A DNA stretch of 15,432 bases from Gammaproteobacteria bacterium. Its GTDB lineage: Bacteria > Pseudomonadota > Gammaproteobacteria > UBA9214. The notes below the pieces were generated by a model. That model saw only the letters and a program-made list of their open reading frames with translations. It ran no database searches and was not told the DNA's origin. Where the stretch lies: the NCBI GenBank assembly GCA_003454335.1, contig DMKK01000282.1, forward strand, positions 3,902 through 19,333, given 5' to 3'. Shown here piece by piece: positions 1-8,610 of the stretch. Numbering within the stretch: the first letter of the stretch is position 1; every line of letters starts with the position of its first letter. The position numbers and the translations under genes were made by a program.

Positions 1-102
1 CGAAGCGCATCGATCGCGACAGATGCGCTTCGCAGGCTCAGCACATCCTGCGGACATCGCGGATTAATCGCGACACTATGTGCTTTGCCTGCAGCACATC
101 CT
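1..102. repeat. Tandem pair of palindromic intergenic repeats
   Basis: Two related copies lie about 54 nt apart. TCGCGACA occurs at 14-21 and 68-75, and CAGCACATCCT at 39-49 and 92-102, with similar sequence between (GATGCGCTTCGC versus TATGTGCTTTGC). Each copy is also part of a hairpin. Bases 1-11 pair perfectly with 22-32 (11 bp, loop 12-21). Bases 33-46 pair with 78-91 with two mismatches, and an inner 57-61/69-73 stem lies within. The second copy ends two bases before the stop codon of the minus-strand gene. This looks like a dispersed, structured repeat, and the first copy may continue beyond the window. The hairpins have no T-run, so they are not obvious rho-independent terminators. Confidence 0.6.
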
Positions 103-103
103 T

Positions 104-1993
104 CTACGGGTTAGCTTCAACGCCGTCGGTGTAGGGTACGAATCTGCGTTGCACGCTTGCATCCAGCCGGGCTGCCATGGCATCAATGCGAGCGTAGTGT
201 TGTTGCGTGAGTTGCTCTGTCAGGATGGCTTGTTGATCCGCCAGTACCTGCAGGATATCGGCGCGCATTTCCTCACGATTGAAAGCCTCATCGGTTTCTA
301 CAAGTATCTTGTCGACGCTCAGCCAGGTTATTGCACCCGCAGTAATGCCGCACAGTATGGCGATTGGCCCGGTCGGGGCACACAGTACAGTGCCGGCACC
401 GGCTGACAGCAGCGAGGATGAACCTTTCTTTGCCAGTATCTTGGAGGCCAGTGTAGTCCCGCCCTTGATTGATGCCTTGGCTGTGAGCTTGCCGGTGATT
501 GCGGCCATCGTCTTCGATGCCAGCACCTTGCCGGTCATGATGCCTGCGCCAATCCCGCTGGTGGCCGCGATGGATGCCTTGAACTTGTCACGATCCAGTT
601 CCTTGAAGAGCGCCAGGCTGACCGGACCGGTTTCGCAGGGTGCAGCGTCCGCCGTGGCAGCAAGCGCCGGGGGGAGGTCGGCAAAATAACTGGCTGACTG
701 TAGCACGATGTGACTGTTGAGCAGCACCAGTTGCCTGTCGAAATCGCTGCTGGCAAACAGGTGTTGTTCCAGTTGCTGCTGCATGGCTGCCGCTGTATCT
801 GCAGCGAACGCGGTTGCCAGTCGCTGGTATTCGCCCACTACTGAGAAGTACCAGTCGAGATAATCGTCCACACCGGCGCGGATGTCGATGAAGATGCGCT
901 CGAGTCCCCGGGTGATGGCTGAATCGGCTTCATTATTGGCCTGTACGCGTGTGGTCTCGATGTCCGCATCGAGTTGCGCCTGCAGTTGTGTACGCATAGC
1001 GGGGTTCGGTATGCAGGGATTAAACCGTTGCGCGGTAGCTTCGACATCGTTCGCGAAGCTGGCAGGGTCAAGCTCTCCCAGTTTGACGGATGCATAGTAA
1101 AACGGCGCTGCCAGCAACAGGATGGTCAGCAGGAAGGTGCGCGAAAAGGTGCTGCCTGTTGCACGGTTGCCTGCTCGCTGCACCCGCTTTTCAATAAAGA
1201 TGTCGATACCGAGCAACAGCGTGGTAAACAGGTAGGCAACCGTTGCAGCACGCAGCAGGAAGAAGGCCCAGCCGGCCAGTTGTGCGGCCACATCCGGCAG
1301 GCCGGGTATAACGAGCAACGACAGGTGCCATGAGAGCGCTTCAATGGCTGCCAGCACGCCGCCGCTAATACCCCACAGGATGCAGTCGGCATTATCATTG
1401 ACTGCGTTGAACGCCTGTACCGCTACCTGGTGCCATGCCATTTGCCGGGTGTCGGCTGTGCCGACAATGGCAAAGTCCAGCCACATGATGGCACCGGTGA
1501 GGATTGCGGTGTTGATCAGGATCAGGGGCCAGTGCCGGGCAACCGTGCTTTGGTGCTGTGCAGACACCGGTCCCGAGAGGCCCCTGGTGACAGGTTGAAT
1601 GATCAGGGCCAGCAGCAGTGCATCGAGTGCCAGTGCATAACCATGCGTTGCAGACATCGGTGCTACCAGTGACAGCAGTAACCATGCCAGTAGCAGCGCG
1701 GCCAGGGTTTGCACGGCCTTGATGAATGTCCCCTTCCACAGCATTGGCCGGAGACGGCTGCCCGGGGGCATGACCCCTGCCACTACCAGCCGCCGGTGAA
1801 ACAGGCGGTACTCGGTACGATGCAGCCAGATGGGCCACGCCAGCAGTCCGGCCAGGATGAATACGCCCCAGCAGGGTATGGCTTCGACAAGGGTGGTTGC
1901 GAGCAACAATGCGCCGCTCATCAGGGGCAACACCATGATACGCAGGGCCAGCAATCGCAGGTGACCGGTGGGTGGTTCGTTATTCAGGGACAT
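104..1993 (-). CDS. Unrecognised multi-pass membrane protein with glycine-rich C-terminal hydrophobic segment
   Basis: This is a protein of about 629 residues that I cannot assign to a named family. The N-terminal half is strongly hydrophobic, with roughly seven to nine candidate membrane spans (about residues 14-34, 40-57, 94-113, 118-134, 155-178, 206-230, 240-268 and 285-305 from the chosen Met). Residues about 310-470 form a polar, alpha-helical, Gln/Ala-rich stretch with scattered Cys. A Gly/Ala/Lys-rich segment follows (about 480-530), then a glycine-zipper-like hydrophobic hairpin containing AGAGTVLCAPTGPIAILCG (about 531-549) and a charged helical tail. The start at 1993 gives MSLNNEPPTG. 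An in-frame ATG at 2011 adds six residues. Neither has a clear Shine-Dalgarno sequence, so the start is uncertain. It is divergent from the sucrose operon, which may share its upstream region but need not share its function. The long open frame with proteobacterial codon bias supports a real gene. Confidence 0.8.
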   Translation of the reverse strand: MSLNNEPPTGHLRLLALRIMVLPLMSGALLLATTLVEAIPCWGVFILAGLLAWPIWLHRTEYRLFHRRLVVAGVMPPGSRLRPMLWKGTFIKAVQTLAALLLAWLLLSLVAPMSATHGYALALDALLLALIIQPVTRGLSGPVSAQHQSTVARHWPLILINTAILTGAIMWLDFAIVGTADTRQMAWHQVAVQAFNAVNDNADCILWGISGGVLAAIEALSWHLSLLVIPGLPDVAAQLAGWAFFLLRAATVAYLFTTLLLGIDIFIEKRVQRAGNRATGSTFSRTFLLTILLLAAPFYYASVKLGELDPASFANDVEATAQRFNPCIPNPAMRTQLQAQLDADIETTRVQANNEADSAITRGLERIFIDIRAGVDDYLDWYFSVVGEYQRLATAFAADTAAAMQQQLEQHLFASSDFDRQLVLLNSHIVLQSASYFADLPPALAATADAAPCETGPVSLALFKELDRDKFKASIAATSGIGAGIMTGKVLASKTMAAITGKLTAKASIKGGTTLASKILAKKGSSSLLSAGAGTVLCAPTGPIAILCGITAGAITWLSVDKILVETDEAFNREEMRADILQVLADQQAILTEQLTQQHYARIDAMAARLDASVQRRFVPYTDGVEANP

Positions 1994-2130
1994 GCGGAGG
2001 CATTGACACATGCTTGTTACGGGTGTCCATGTGCAGGAAGTTACCAGATATTCCCTGTCAAAGCTGTAAGCAACGCCGCATGTTGCAAGGACTGACTTGT
2101 TCCGCCTGGGCCTGTGATCCTCTATGGGGA

Positions 2131-2168
2131 ATAGTTACGAGTAAAATTTGCTATCCTAGGGTAACTAT
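2131..2168 (+). promoter_or_regulatory. Putative promoter and operator of the sucrose operon
   Basis: An extended -10 element, TGcTATCCT, lies at 2149-2157. There is no good -35 at normal spacing, as is usual for extended -10 promoters. The box lies between the arms of a perfect 8-bp inverted repeat, ATAGTTAC (2131-2138) and GTAACTAT (2161-2168), whose centres are 30 bp apart. That placement would suit a dimeric repressor or paired half-sites that block polymerase. The inferred transcript would start near 2163-2165, about 30 nt before the GTG start of the first gene. The regulator is unknown, and no regulator gene is adjacent. Confidence 0.35.
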
Positions 2169-2193
2169 GATGCGACGAGGATGACCAGGGACT

Positions 2194-4350
2194 GTGGAAA
2201 CCGCTGCACACCAGGATGGCCTGTACCTGCTTTTGATCAGTGTGCATGGCCTGATCAGGGGGCATGACCTTGAACTGGGTAGTGATGCCGATACCGGGGG
2301 GCAGACCCGATACGTGGTGGAACTCGCCCGTGCACTGGGGCAATGCGCGCAGGTCGCGCACGTTGACCTGCTCACACGCCGCATCGTTGATGATCAGATC
2401 AGTGACGATTACTGGCTTTCCCTGGAATCACTGGAGGAGAAGGTGCAGATCGTGCGCCTGGATGCCGGCCCCGATGAGTATATCGTCAAGGAGCAATTGT
2501 GGGATTACCTTGACAGCTTTGCCGACCGGGCCCTGGAATACGTGCGTGAACTGGGCAGGAATCCACATCTGATCCACTCTCACTACGCCGATGCCGGTTA
2601 TGTCGGCACGCGCATGGCGAATATGCTCGGGGTGCCGCTGGTGTATACCGGGCATTCACTGGGGCGGGTCAAGCGACGACGCCTGCTGGCGCGCGGGCTG
2701 AAGCGCGATGTGATCGAGGAACGCTACAATATGTCGCGGCGTATCAATGCCGAGGAAGACACGCTGGGTGCGGCCGAGCTGGTGATCACCAGTACCCACC
2801 AGGAAATCAAGGAACAATACGAGCTGTATGATTATTACCAGCCACACAGCATGCGCGTCATACCGCCCGGTACCGACTTGCAATGTTTTTACCCGCCGGA
2901 TGGCTGCGAATATGACAGCGAGATCTTTCAGGGGATTGCGCGTTTCCTGAATCAGCCGGACAAGCCGATGATCCTGGCGCTGTCGCGGCCGGATGCGCGC
3001 AAAAATATTGCGACCCTGGTGGACGCCTACGGGGAATCTGCCGAACTGCAGCAAGTGGCCAACCTGGTCATTATCGCGGGAAACAGGGTTGATGTAGCAG
3101 ATATGGAAGAGGGGGTGCAGGATGTTCTGACCGATATTTTCCTGCGCATCGACAAGTATGACCTGTACGGCAAGGTGGCTTATCCCAAGCATCACCGGGC
3201 CGATGACGTGCCCGTTATCTACCGACTGGCCGCTGCCTCCCGTGGTGTGTTTATCAATCCGGCGCTGACCGAACCCTTCGGGCTGACCCTGATCGAGGCG
3301 GCGGCCAGTGGTTTGCCGATCGTTGCAACCGAGGATGGCGGCCCGGTCGACATCATCGGCAATTGCAATAACGGCCTGCTGGTAGACCCGCTGGATACGG
3401 AGCAGATCGCCAGCCAGCTGCTCAATGTCCTGGGTGATGTGCCCGCCTGGCAGGCGTACGTCAACAACGGGCTTGCCGGGGTGCGCCGGCATTATTCCTG
3501 GACGGCGCATGCAGAGACCTATTTACAGGCCATCGCACCGCTGCTGGAGCGTGGTGAGCCGGTCGCGCGGCGCCTGTTGCCACAGCGTTCACGCATGTAT
3601 CACGACCGCACCATCATTACCGATCTCGATCAGAATCTGCTGGGTGACCCGGAATCGCTGGCCGATTTCGTCGATGTTATCAAGGCGAATCGCAAGTGCA
3701 CTACCTTTGCCGTTGCGACCGGGCGGCGTCTCGATGATGCCCTGCGAGTTCTCCGGCGCTACGGCATACCACAGCCCGATCTGCTGATTACCTCGCTGGG
3801 TACCGAGATCCATTATGCGCCACGACTGACTGCCGATACCGGCTGGTTACGGCATATCGATCATTACTGGAACCCCAAGGCGGTGCGCCGCATCCTCGCC
3901 GAGGTTCCTGGTCTCGAATTGCAGCCGCGCAAGGAACAAAGCCGCTTCAAGATCAGTTATTACATCGATCCGGCCAAGGCGCCGGATGTCGATGAAATTA
4001 ACAGCCTGCTGCACCGCAACGAACAGGCCGTCAACGTGATCTATTCCTTTGGCCAGTTCCTCGATATCGTGCCGGTGCGCGCCTCCAAGGGGTTTGCATT
4101 GCGCTGGTTTGTTGATCAGTGGGATATTTCCCTGGACCATGTGCTCGCGGCTGGCGGTTCCGGCGCCGATGAAGACATGATGCGCGGTAATACCCTGGCA
4201 GTGGTGGTCTCCAACCGGCATCACGAGGAGTTGTCGGAACTCACTGATGTCGAGCACATTTACTACGCGCGCCAGCCCTATGCGGCCGGTATTCTGGAGG
4301 CTATCAAGCACTACAAGTTTCTTGATACCTGTGGTGTGATGCCGGAATGA
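2194..4350 (+). CDS. sps: Sucrose-phosphate synthase (GT-B glycosyltransferase with C-terminal HAD domain)
   Basis: Cytosolic enzyme that transfers glucose from UDP-glucose to fructose-6-phosphate to give sucrose-6-phosphate, the committed step of sucrose synthesis. The 718 aa match the usual length of two-domain bacterial and cyanobacterial forms. The GT-B half (residues 10-450) shows ISVHGLIRGHDLELG near the N-terminus, DTGGQTRYV (33-41), TGHSLGR (152-158), SRPDARKN (264-271) and the EX7E motif in TEPFGLTLIEAA (E360/E368). The HAD half (about 470-710) resembles sucrose phosphatase but is degenerate: DLDQN (477-481) replaces the usual DxDxT, and GGSGAD (654-659) replaces GDSGND, losing a metal-binding Asp. 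It is therefore probably not a phosphatase, which fits the separate phosphatase gene next door. The GTG start at 2194 is forced, because the in-frame ATG at 2170 meets a stop at 2182-2184. Its stop overlaps the next start as ATGA. Confidence 0.95.
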   Translation: METAAHQDGLYLLLISVHGLIRGHDLELGSDADTGGQTRYVVELARALGQCAQVAHVDLLTRRIVDDQISDDYWLSLESLEEKVQIVRLDAGPDEYIVKEQLWDYLDSFADRALEYVRELGRNPHLIHSHYADAGYVGTRMANMLGVPLVYTGHSLGRVKRRRLLARGLKRDVIEERYNMSRRINAEEDTLGAAELVITSTHQEIKEQYELYDYYQPHSMRVIPPGTDLQCFYPPDGCEYDSEIFQGIARFLNQPDKPMILALSRPDARKNIATLVDAYGESAELQQVANLVIIAGNRVDVADMEEGVQDVLTDIFLRIDKYDLYGKVAYPKHHRADDVPVIYRLAAASRGVFINPALTEPFGLTLIEAAASGLPIVATEDGGPVDIIGNCNNGLLVDPLDTEQIASQLLNVLGDVPAWQAYVNNGLAGVRRHYSWTAHAETYLQAIAPLLERGEPVARRLLPQRSRMYHDRTIITDLDQNLLGDPESLADFVDVIKANRKCTTFAVATGRRLDDALRVLRRYGIPQPDLLITSLGTEIHYAPRLTADTGWLRHIDHYWNPKAVRRILAEVPGLELQPRKEQSRFKISYYIDPAKAPDVDEINSLLHRNEQAVNVIYSFGQFLDIVPVRASKGFALRWFVDQWDISLDHVLAAGGSGADEDMMRGNTLAVVVSNRHHEELSELTDVEHIYYARQPYAAGILEAIKHYKFLDTCGVMPE

Positions 4351-5204
4351 GTGTGCGTCTGTTGCTTTGCACTGACCTGGACCGGACGCTGTTGCCCAAC
4401 GGTGAGCAGCCGGAATCGCCGCAGGCCCGTGCGCTGTTTGCCCGGCTGGCCGCGCGACCCGGTGTCACGCTGGTCTATGTCACCGGCCGTCACCGTGCAC
4501 TGGTGCAGACGGCGCTGGATGAATACCAGCTGCCACGGCCGGCGCACGTGATCACCGATGTGGGTACCCGTATCTATGACGTCGGTCCCGTTGCGTGGTA
4601 CCACAATCCTGACTGGCAGGCCGAGATTGCTGCTGACTGGGCAGGGGTCACCCATGCGCAACTGGTGGAGCTGTTTGCCGGGATGACGCAGCTGGAGTTG
4701 CAGGAGCCCGACAGGCAGAATGACTTCAAACTCAGTTATTACCTGCCGCTGGAGGTCGACCGGCCGGCGCTCATGGAACGCATGCAGGCACTGCTGCAGG
4801 ATCGCGGTGTGCGCGCCAGCCTGATCTGGAGCATCGATGACCTGCAGCAGGTCGGGTTGCTTGATGTGTTACCAGCGGGGGCTACGAAATTGCACGCGCT
4901 TGATTTTCTTCGCACCCGGCTGGGCTTCAGTCTTGCCGAGACCCTGTTTGCCGGTGACAGTGGCAACGACCTGCCGGTGCTGGCGAGCAATATCCCGGCG
5001 GTGCTGGTGGCCAATGCCAGCGAGGTGGTGAGAGCTGATGCATTGCAACAGGCTGCGTCACTGGGGCACCGGGCCGCACTGTACCTGGCGTGCGGCGGCT
5101 TTCTGGGTATGAACGGTAATTACAGTGCCGGGATTATCGAAGGGCTGGCGCATTTCCTGCCGGCGTCCCTGGACTTTCTGAAACAGGAACAAGGCCATGA
5201 CTGA
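4347..5204 (+). CDS. spp: Sucrose-6-phosphate phosphatase (HAD-IIB hydrolase)
   Basis: Hydrolyses sucrose-6-phosphate to sucrose and phosphate, completing synthesis begun by the upstream enzyme. The 285 aa contain the full HAD catalytic set. CTDLDRT carries nucleophile D10 and acid/base D12, with T14. VTGRH (45-49) supplies motif II. FKLSYY (127-132) matches the substrate-binding region, and the intact GDSGND (203-208) is the metal-binding motif IV. The C-terminal GNYSAGIIEGLAHF segment (257-270) is typical of sucrose phosphatases. The ATG overlaps the stop of the synthase gene by 4 nt, indicating translational coupling, and its own 3' end overlaps the kinase gene by 8 nt. A generic HAD phosphatase, such as a glucosylglycerate-type enzyme, is the alternative, but motifs and context favour sucrose phosphatase. 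Confidence 0.92.
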   Translation: MSVRLLLCTDLDRTLLPNGEQPESPQARALFARLAARPGVTLVYVTGRHRALVQTALDEYQLPRPAHVITDVGTRIYDVGPVAWYHNPDWQAEIAADWAGVTHAQLVELFAGMTQLELQEPDRQNDFKLSYYLPLEVDRPALMERMQALLQDRGVRASLIWSIDDLQQVGLLDVLPAGATKLHALDFLRTRLGFSLAETLFAGDSGNDLPVLASNIPAVLVANASEVVRADALQQAASLGHRAALYLACGGFLGMNGNYSAGIIEGLAHFLPASLDFLKQEQGHD

Positions 5205-6102
5205 TATGAGAAATGCATGCCCGGTGGTGTTCGGCGAGGTCCTGTTTGACCGCTTTCCCGACGGACGCGCCGTGCTGGGGGGCGCCCCTTTTAACGTGGC
5301 CTGGCACCTGCAGGCATTTGGCAGGGCGCCGCTGATGATCTCCCGGGTCGGCAATGATGCGCTGGGGCGCAACATCCGGCAGGCAATGGAAGGCTGGTCA
5401 ATGGCGCTGCGTGGCTTGCAGCTCGACAGCCAGCATCCTACCGGCACCGTGGATGTAAGTATTCACGCGGGCGAACCGGCCTATGATATCGTCGATCAGC
5501 GTGCCTATGATTTTATCGATGCGACACAGCTACCACCCTTGCCTGAGTCCAGCGTGCTTTATCATGGCAGCCTCGCCCTGCGTAACCCGGTCTCGCGGCA
5601 GGCACTGGAGACGCTACGCCAGCACAGTGGTATGGCGTTGTTTGTCGATGTTAATTTACGCGCACCCTGGTGGCAGCGTGATGCCGTGCTCGCCATGCTG
5701 CAACAGGCCCGCTGGGCCAAGTTGAATGCCGAGGAGCTTGCCTGTCTGTGTCCGGAAGAGGACAGTCTGGAGGCGCGCGCACGTTTCCTGCTGGCAGACT
5801 GTGAGCTTGAGTGGCTGGTGGTGACGCTGGGTGGTGCCGGTGCTCAAGTATTCATGGCTGCTGCAGACACCCTGAGTATTGTCCCGACACAGAGCGCGCC
5901 GGTCGCCGCTACTGCCGATACTGTTGGCGCCGGTGATGCCTTTGCCAGTGTTCTGCTGCTTGGTCTGCTACTGGACTGGCCCATGCAGCAGACCTTGCAA
6001 CGTGCCCAGACATTTGCCTCGGCCATTGTCGGCGTGCGCGGTGCCACGGTGTCCGATGCCGGTTTCTACCAACGAATTTGTGCGGATTGGGAGCTTTTAT
6101 GA
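5197..6102 (+). CDS. fruK: Fructokinase (PfkB/ribokinase family)
   Basis: ATP-dependent sugar kinase, most likely converting fructose released by sucrose synthase into fructose-6-phosphate, which is both a glycolytic entry point and the acceptor for sucrose-phosphate synthase. The 301 aa are normal for the family. Visible motifs are GGAPFNVA near the N-terminus (28-35), GSLALRN (124-130), DVNLRAPWW (151-159) and the PfkB signature DTVGAGDAFAS (241-251) with catalytic base D247. The GAPFNVA motif and the sucrose context favour fructose over ribose or adenosine. The ATG at 5197 overlaps the preceding gene by 8 nt. An in-frame ATG at 5206 is a possible alternative start just after that stop. The stop codon overlaps the sucrose synthase start as ATGA. 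The symbol follows usage for similar methanotroph clusters. Confidence 0.92.
   Translation: MTDMRNACPVVFGEVLFDRFPDGRAVLGGAPFNVAWHLQAFGRAPLMISRVGNDALGRNIRQAMEGWSMALRGLQLDSQHPTGTVDVSIHAGEPAYDIVDQRAYDFIDATQLPPLPESSVLYHGSLALRNPVSRQALETLRQHSGMALFVDVNLRAPWWQRDAVLAMLQQARWAKLNAEELACLCPEEDSLEARARFLLADCELEWLVVTLGGAGAQVFMAAADTLSIVPTQSAPVAATADTVGAGDAFASVLLLGLLLDWPMQQTLQRAQTFASAIVGVRGATVSDAGFYQRICADWELL
6089..6093 (+). promoter_or_regulatory. Ribosome binding site deciding the sucrose synthase start
   Basis: GGGAG lies inside the last codons of the kinase gene and is followed after 5 nt by the ATG at 6099. This favours 6099 over the in-frame upstream start at 6078, which would add seven residues unlike the family N-terminus. 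Confidence 0.6.
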
Positions 6103-8507
6103 GGTTGAACGGCGGTTATCTGGAATCCCTGCAGGCGTACCTGAAGCAGAAACGTCAACATGCCCATCGTGTGATACACCGCTTTCGTGAACAGGATCAG
6201 GCATTCCTGTTGCGCAGCGAACTGCAGTCCATGTTCCGTGAATTGTGCGCCGAACCCGAGGGTGAGTTGCTGCTGAATTCCCCCATGCAGCAAATGATTG
6301 ACTGGGCGCAGGAAGGTGCGCTGGACAATACCTATTGTTACCTGGCCCTGCGTACGCGTGTTGCACGCTGGAGTTATATCCGTTTTCAGCTGGACACGCT
6401 CGACGTGGAGGAGCTGGATGTCTCCAGTTACCTGGAGGCGCGCGAACGTCTGGTCAATGGTGCGGGCAGACTTGAAAACCGGCATGTACTGGAGCTGGAC
6501 CTCGGTCCATTCTCGCGCGAGTTTCCGAAATTACAGGAGGCGCATTCCATTGGCCGGGGTATGGAGTTTCTCAACCGGCGCCTGTCGAGCCAGTTATTCG
6601 AGGACCTGGGCAAGGGTGACCGGCGTCTGCTGGAATTTCTGCGTGTACATCAGTATCGCGAGCAGCAGTTGATGCTGAACGAGGGTATCGATGATGTTCA
6701 GGGGCTGCGCAGTGCGCTGCGCACTGCCAGTGATTATCTCGGGACACACTCCGAAGATGCCGGCTGGGAGACGGTCGGGCACCAGTTACGGGTGCTTGGC
6801 TTCGAGCCGGGCTGGGGGCGTACGACCCGCGCCATGCTGGAAAACATACACCTGTTACTGGATATTCTCGAGGCCCCGTCACCCGGTAACCTGGAACGTT
6901 TCCTGTCACGGGTGCCGATGATCTTCTCGATTGCGATTATCTCGCCGCATGGCTGGTTCGGTCAGGCGGGCGTGCTGGGACGACCGGATACCGGTGGCCA
7001 GGTGGTGTATATCCTTGACCAGGTGCGTGCGCTGGAACGTGAGATGCGCCAGTGTATTTATGATCAGGGGCTCGACATGGAGCCGCAGGTGGTAGTGGTC
7101 ACGCGCCTGATTCCGGATGCTGAGGGTACCTCCTGCGACCAGCGTATCGAAGCCATCGCCGGGACCCACAATGCCAGGATCCTGCGGGTACCGTTTCATG
7201 CTGACAACGGCGTGGTGCCGCAATGGATTTCGCGTTTTGAGATCTGGCCCTACCTGGAGCGCTTTTCCTTTGAGTCGGAGCGCGAAATTCTGGCCGAACT
7301 GGGTGGGCGTCCGGACCTGCTGATTGGTAACTATTCAGATGGTAATCTGGTTGCGGCGCTGATTTCACAGCGACTCAAGGTTACCCAGTGCAACATTGCG
7401 CACGCGCTGGAAAAGACCAAGTACCTGTACTCCGATCTTTACTGGCGAGCGAATGACAAGCAGTATCATTTTTCCGCGCAGTTTACTGCTGATTTGATAG
7501 CGATGAATACCGCGGACTTTATTATTACCTCGACCTACCAGGAGATCGCCGGTACTGCCGAAGGCGTCGGGCAGTACGAGGCGCATATGGCGTTCACCAT
7601 GCCGGGGCTTTATCGCGTGGTCAACGGCGTGGATGTTTTTGATCCCAAGTTCAATATTGTCTCACCCGGCGCAGATGCCGAGGTGTATTTTCCTGCCAGC
7701 GCCGGCGAGCGCCGGCTGACCCATCTGCACGATGAGATCAATGGCATGATCTTCGGTCGCGAGATGGCGGGAGACATTCGTGGTGTGCTGCAGACGGTCG
7801 ACAAGCCGCTGCTGTTCAGTATGGCGCGCATGGACCGGATCAAGAATCTCAATGGACTGGTTGAATGGTATGGCGCCAACACGCAGCTGCGTGCGCTGAC
7901 CAACCTGCTGATCGTTTCGGGCCATGTTGATCCCGGGCTCTCCGGCGATGCCGAGGAGCGCGCGGAAATCCAGCGCATGCACCGCCTGATGGACGAATAT
8001 CAACTCGACGGTCAGGTGCGCTGGCTGGGCCGGCACCTGGACAAGAGTCTGGCCGGTGAACTCTATCGGGTAGTTGCAGACCGCCGCGGTGCATTTGTGC
8101 AACCGGCCCTGTTCGAGGCCTTTGGTCTGACTGTTATCGAGGCGATGAGCAGCGGCTTGCCGACCTTTGCTACCCTGTTTGGTGGTCCGATGGAAATCAT
8201 CGAGGATGGTGTGTCAGGTTTTCACGTTGACCCGAATGAGGGTGAGCATGCGGCGCAGCAACTGGTGGACTTTTTTCAGCGCTGCAGCAACGACCCGGAG
8301 GAGTGGGAGCGCATTTCGCAGGGTGGATTGCAGCGCGTGGAAGCGCGCTACACCTGGAAACGCTATGCCGAGCAACTCATGACCCTGTCCAAGGTTTACG
8401 GATTCTGGCGTTATGTCACCGGCCTTGAACGTGCCGAAACCCAGCGTTACCTGGAAATGTTCTATGCCCTGCAATTCCGGCCGCTGGCGGAGCGGATCCG
8501 CAACTGA
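6099..8507 (+). CDS. sus: Sucrose synthase (GT4 family)
   Basis: Reversibly cleaves sucrose with UDP or ADP into NDP-glucose and fructose. In bacteria it is usually thought to feed glycogen or polysaccharide synthesis and sugar-nucleotide pools. The 802-aa length matches plant and Nitrosomonas-type enzymes. The N-terminal regulatory region (about 1-265) carries GWGRTTRAMLENIHLLLDIL (238-257). The catalytic GT-B domains show GRPDTGGQVVYILDQVRALE (294-313), GNYSDGNLVA (410-419), HALEKTKY (435-442), SMARMDRIKNLNGLVEW (574-590, with the donor-binding Arg/Lys) and EAFGLTVIEA (E673/E681). It is the last gene of the four-gene operon, overlapping the kinase stop by 4 nt. Nucleotide preference (UDP or ADP) cannot be decided by eye. 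Confidence 0.95.
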   Translation: MRLNGGYLESLQAYLKQKRQHAHRVIHRFREQDQAFLLRSELQSMFRELCAEPEGELLLNSPMQQMIDWAQEGALDNTYCYLALRTRVARWSYIRFQLDTLDVEELDVSSYLEARERLVNGAGRLENRHVLELDLGPFSREFPKLQEAHSIGRGMEFLNRRLSSQLFEDLGKGDRRLLEFLRVHQYREQQLMLNEGIDDVQGLRSALRTASDYLGTHSEDAGWETVGHQLRVLGFEPGWGRTTRAMLENIHLLLDILEAPSPGNLERFLSRVPMIFSIAIISPHGWFGQAGVLGRPDTGGQVVYILDQVRALEREMRQCIYDQGLDMEPQVVVVTRLIPDAEGTSCDQRIEAIAGTHNARILRVPFHADNGVVPQWISRFEIWPYLERFSFESEREILAELGGRPDLLIGNYSDGNLVAALISQRLKVTQCNIAHALEKTKYLYSDLYWRANDKQYHFSAQFTADLIAMNTADFIITSTYQEIAGTAEGVGQYEAHMAFTMPGLYRVVNGVDVFDPKFNIVSPGADAEVYFPASAGERRLTHLHDEINGMIFGREMAGDIRGVLQTVDKPLLFSMARMDRIKNLNGLVEWYGANTQLRALTNLLIVSGHVDPGLSGDAEERAEIQRMHRLMDEYQLDGQVRWLGRHLDKSLAGELYRVVADRRGAFVQPALFEAFGLTVIEAMSSGLPTFATLFGGPMEIIEDGVSGFHVDPNEGEHAAQQLVDFFQRCSNDPEEWERISQGGLQRVEARYTWKRYAEQLMTLSKVYGFWRYVTGLERAETQRYLEMFYALQFRPLAERIRN

Positions 8508-8585
8508 CCCGTGAGTTTTCGCGCTACCCGGGTGTGCTACCGGAGCATCCTTAATCAGGTTTGGCCCCAGCAGATCAGTCTGTGC

Positions 8586-8610
8586 CCGGGCAGCCTCCCG
8601 GTGCTTTTTT
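8586..8610 (+). terminator. Probable terminator of the sucrose operon
   Basis: A 5-bp all-GC stem CCGGG (8586-8590) / CCCGG (8597-8601) with a 6-nt loop is followed by TGC and six T residues (8605-8610), 78 nt after the sucrose synthase stop. The stem is short and the T-run starts three bases late, so it is moderate in strength. Confidence 0.5.
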
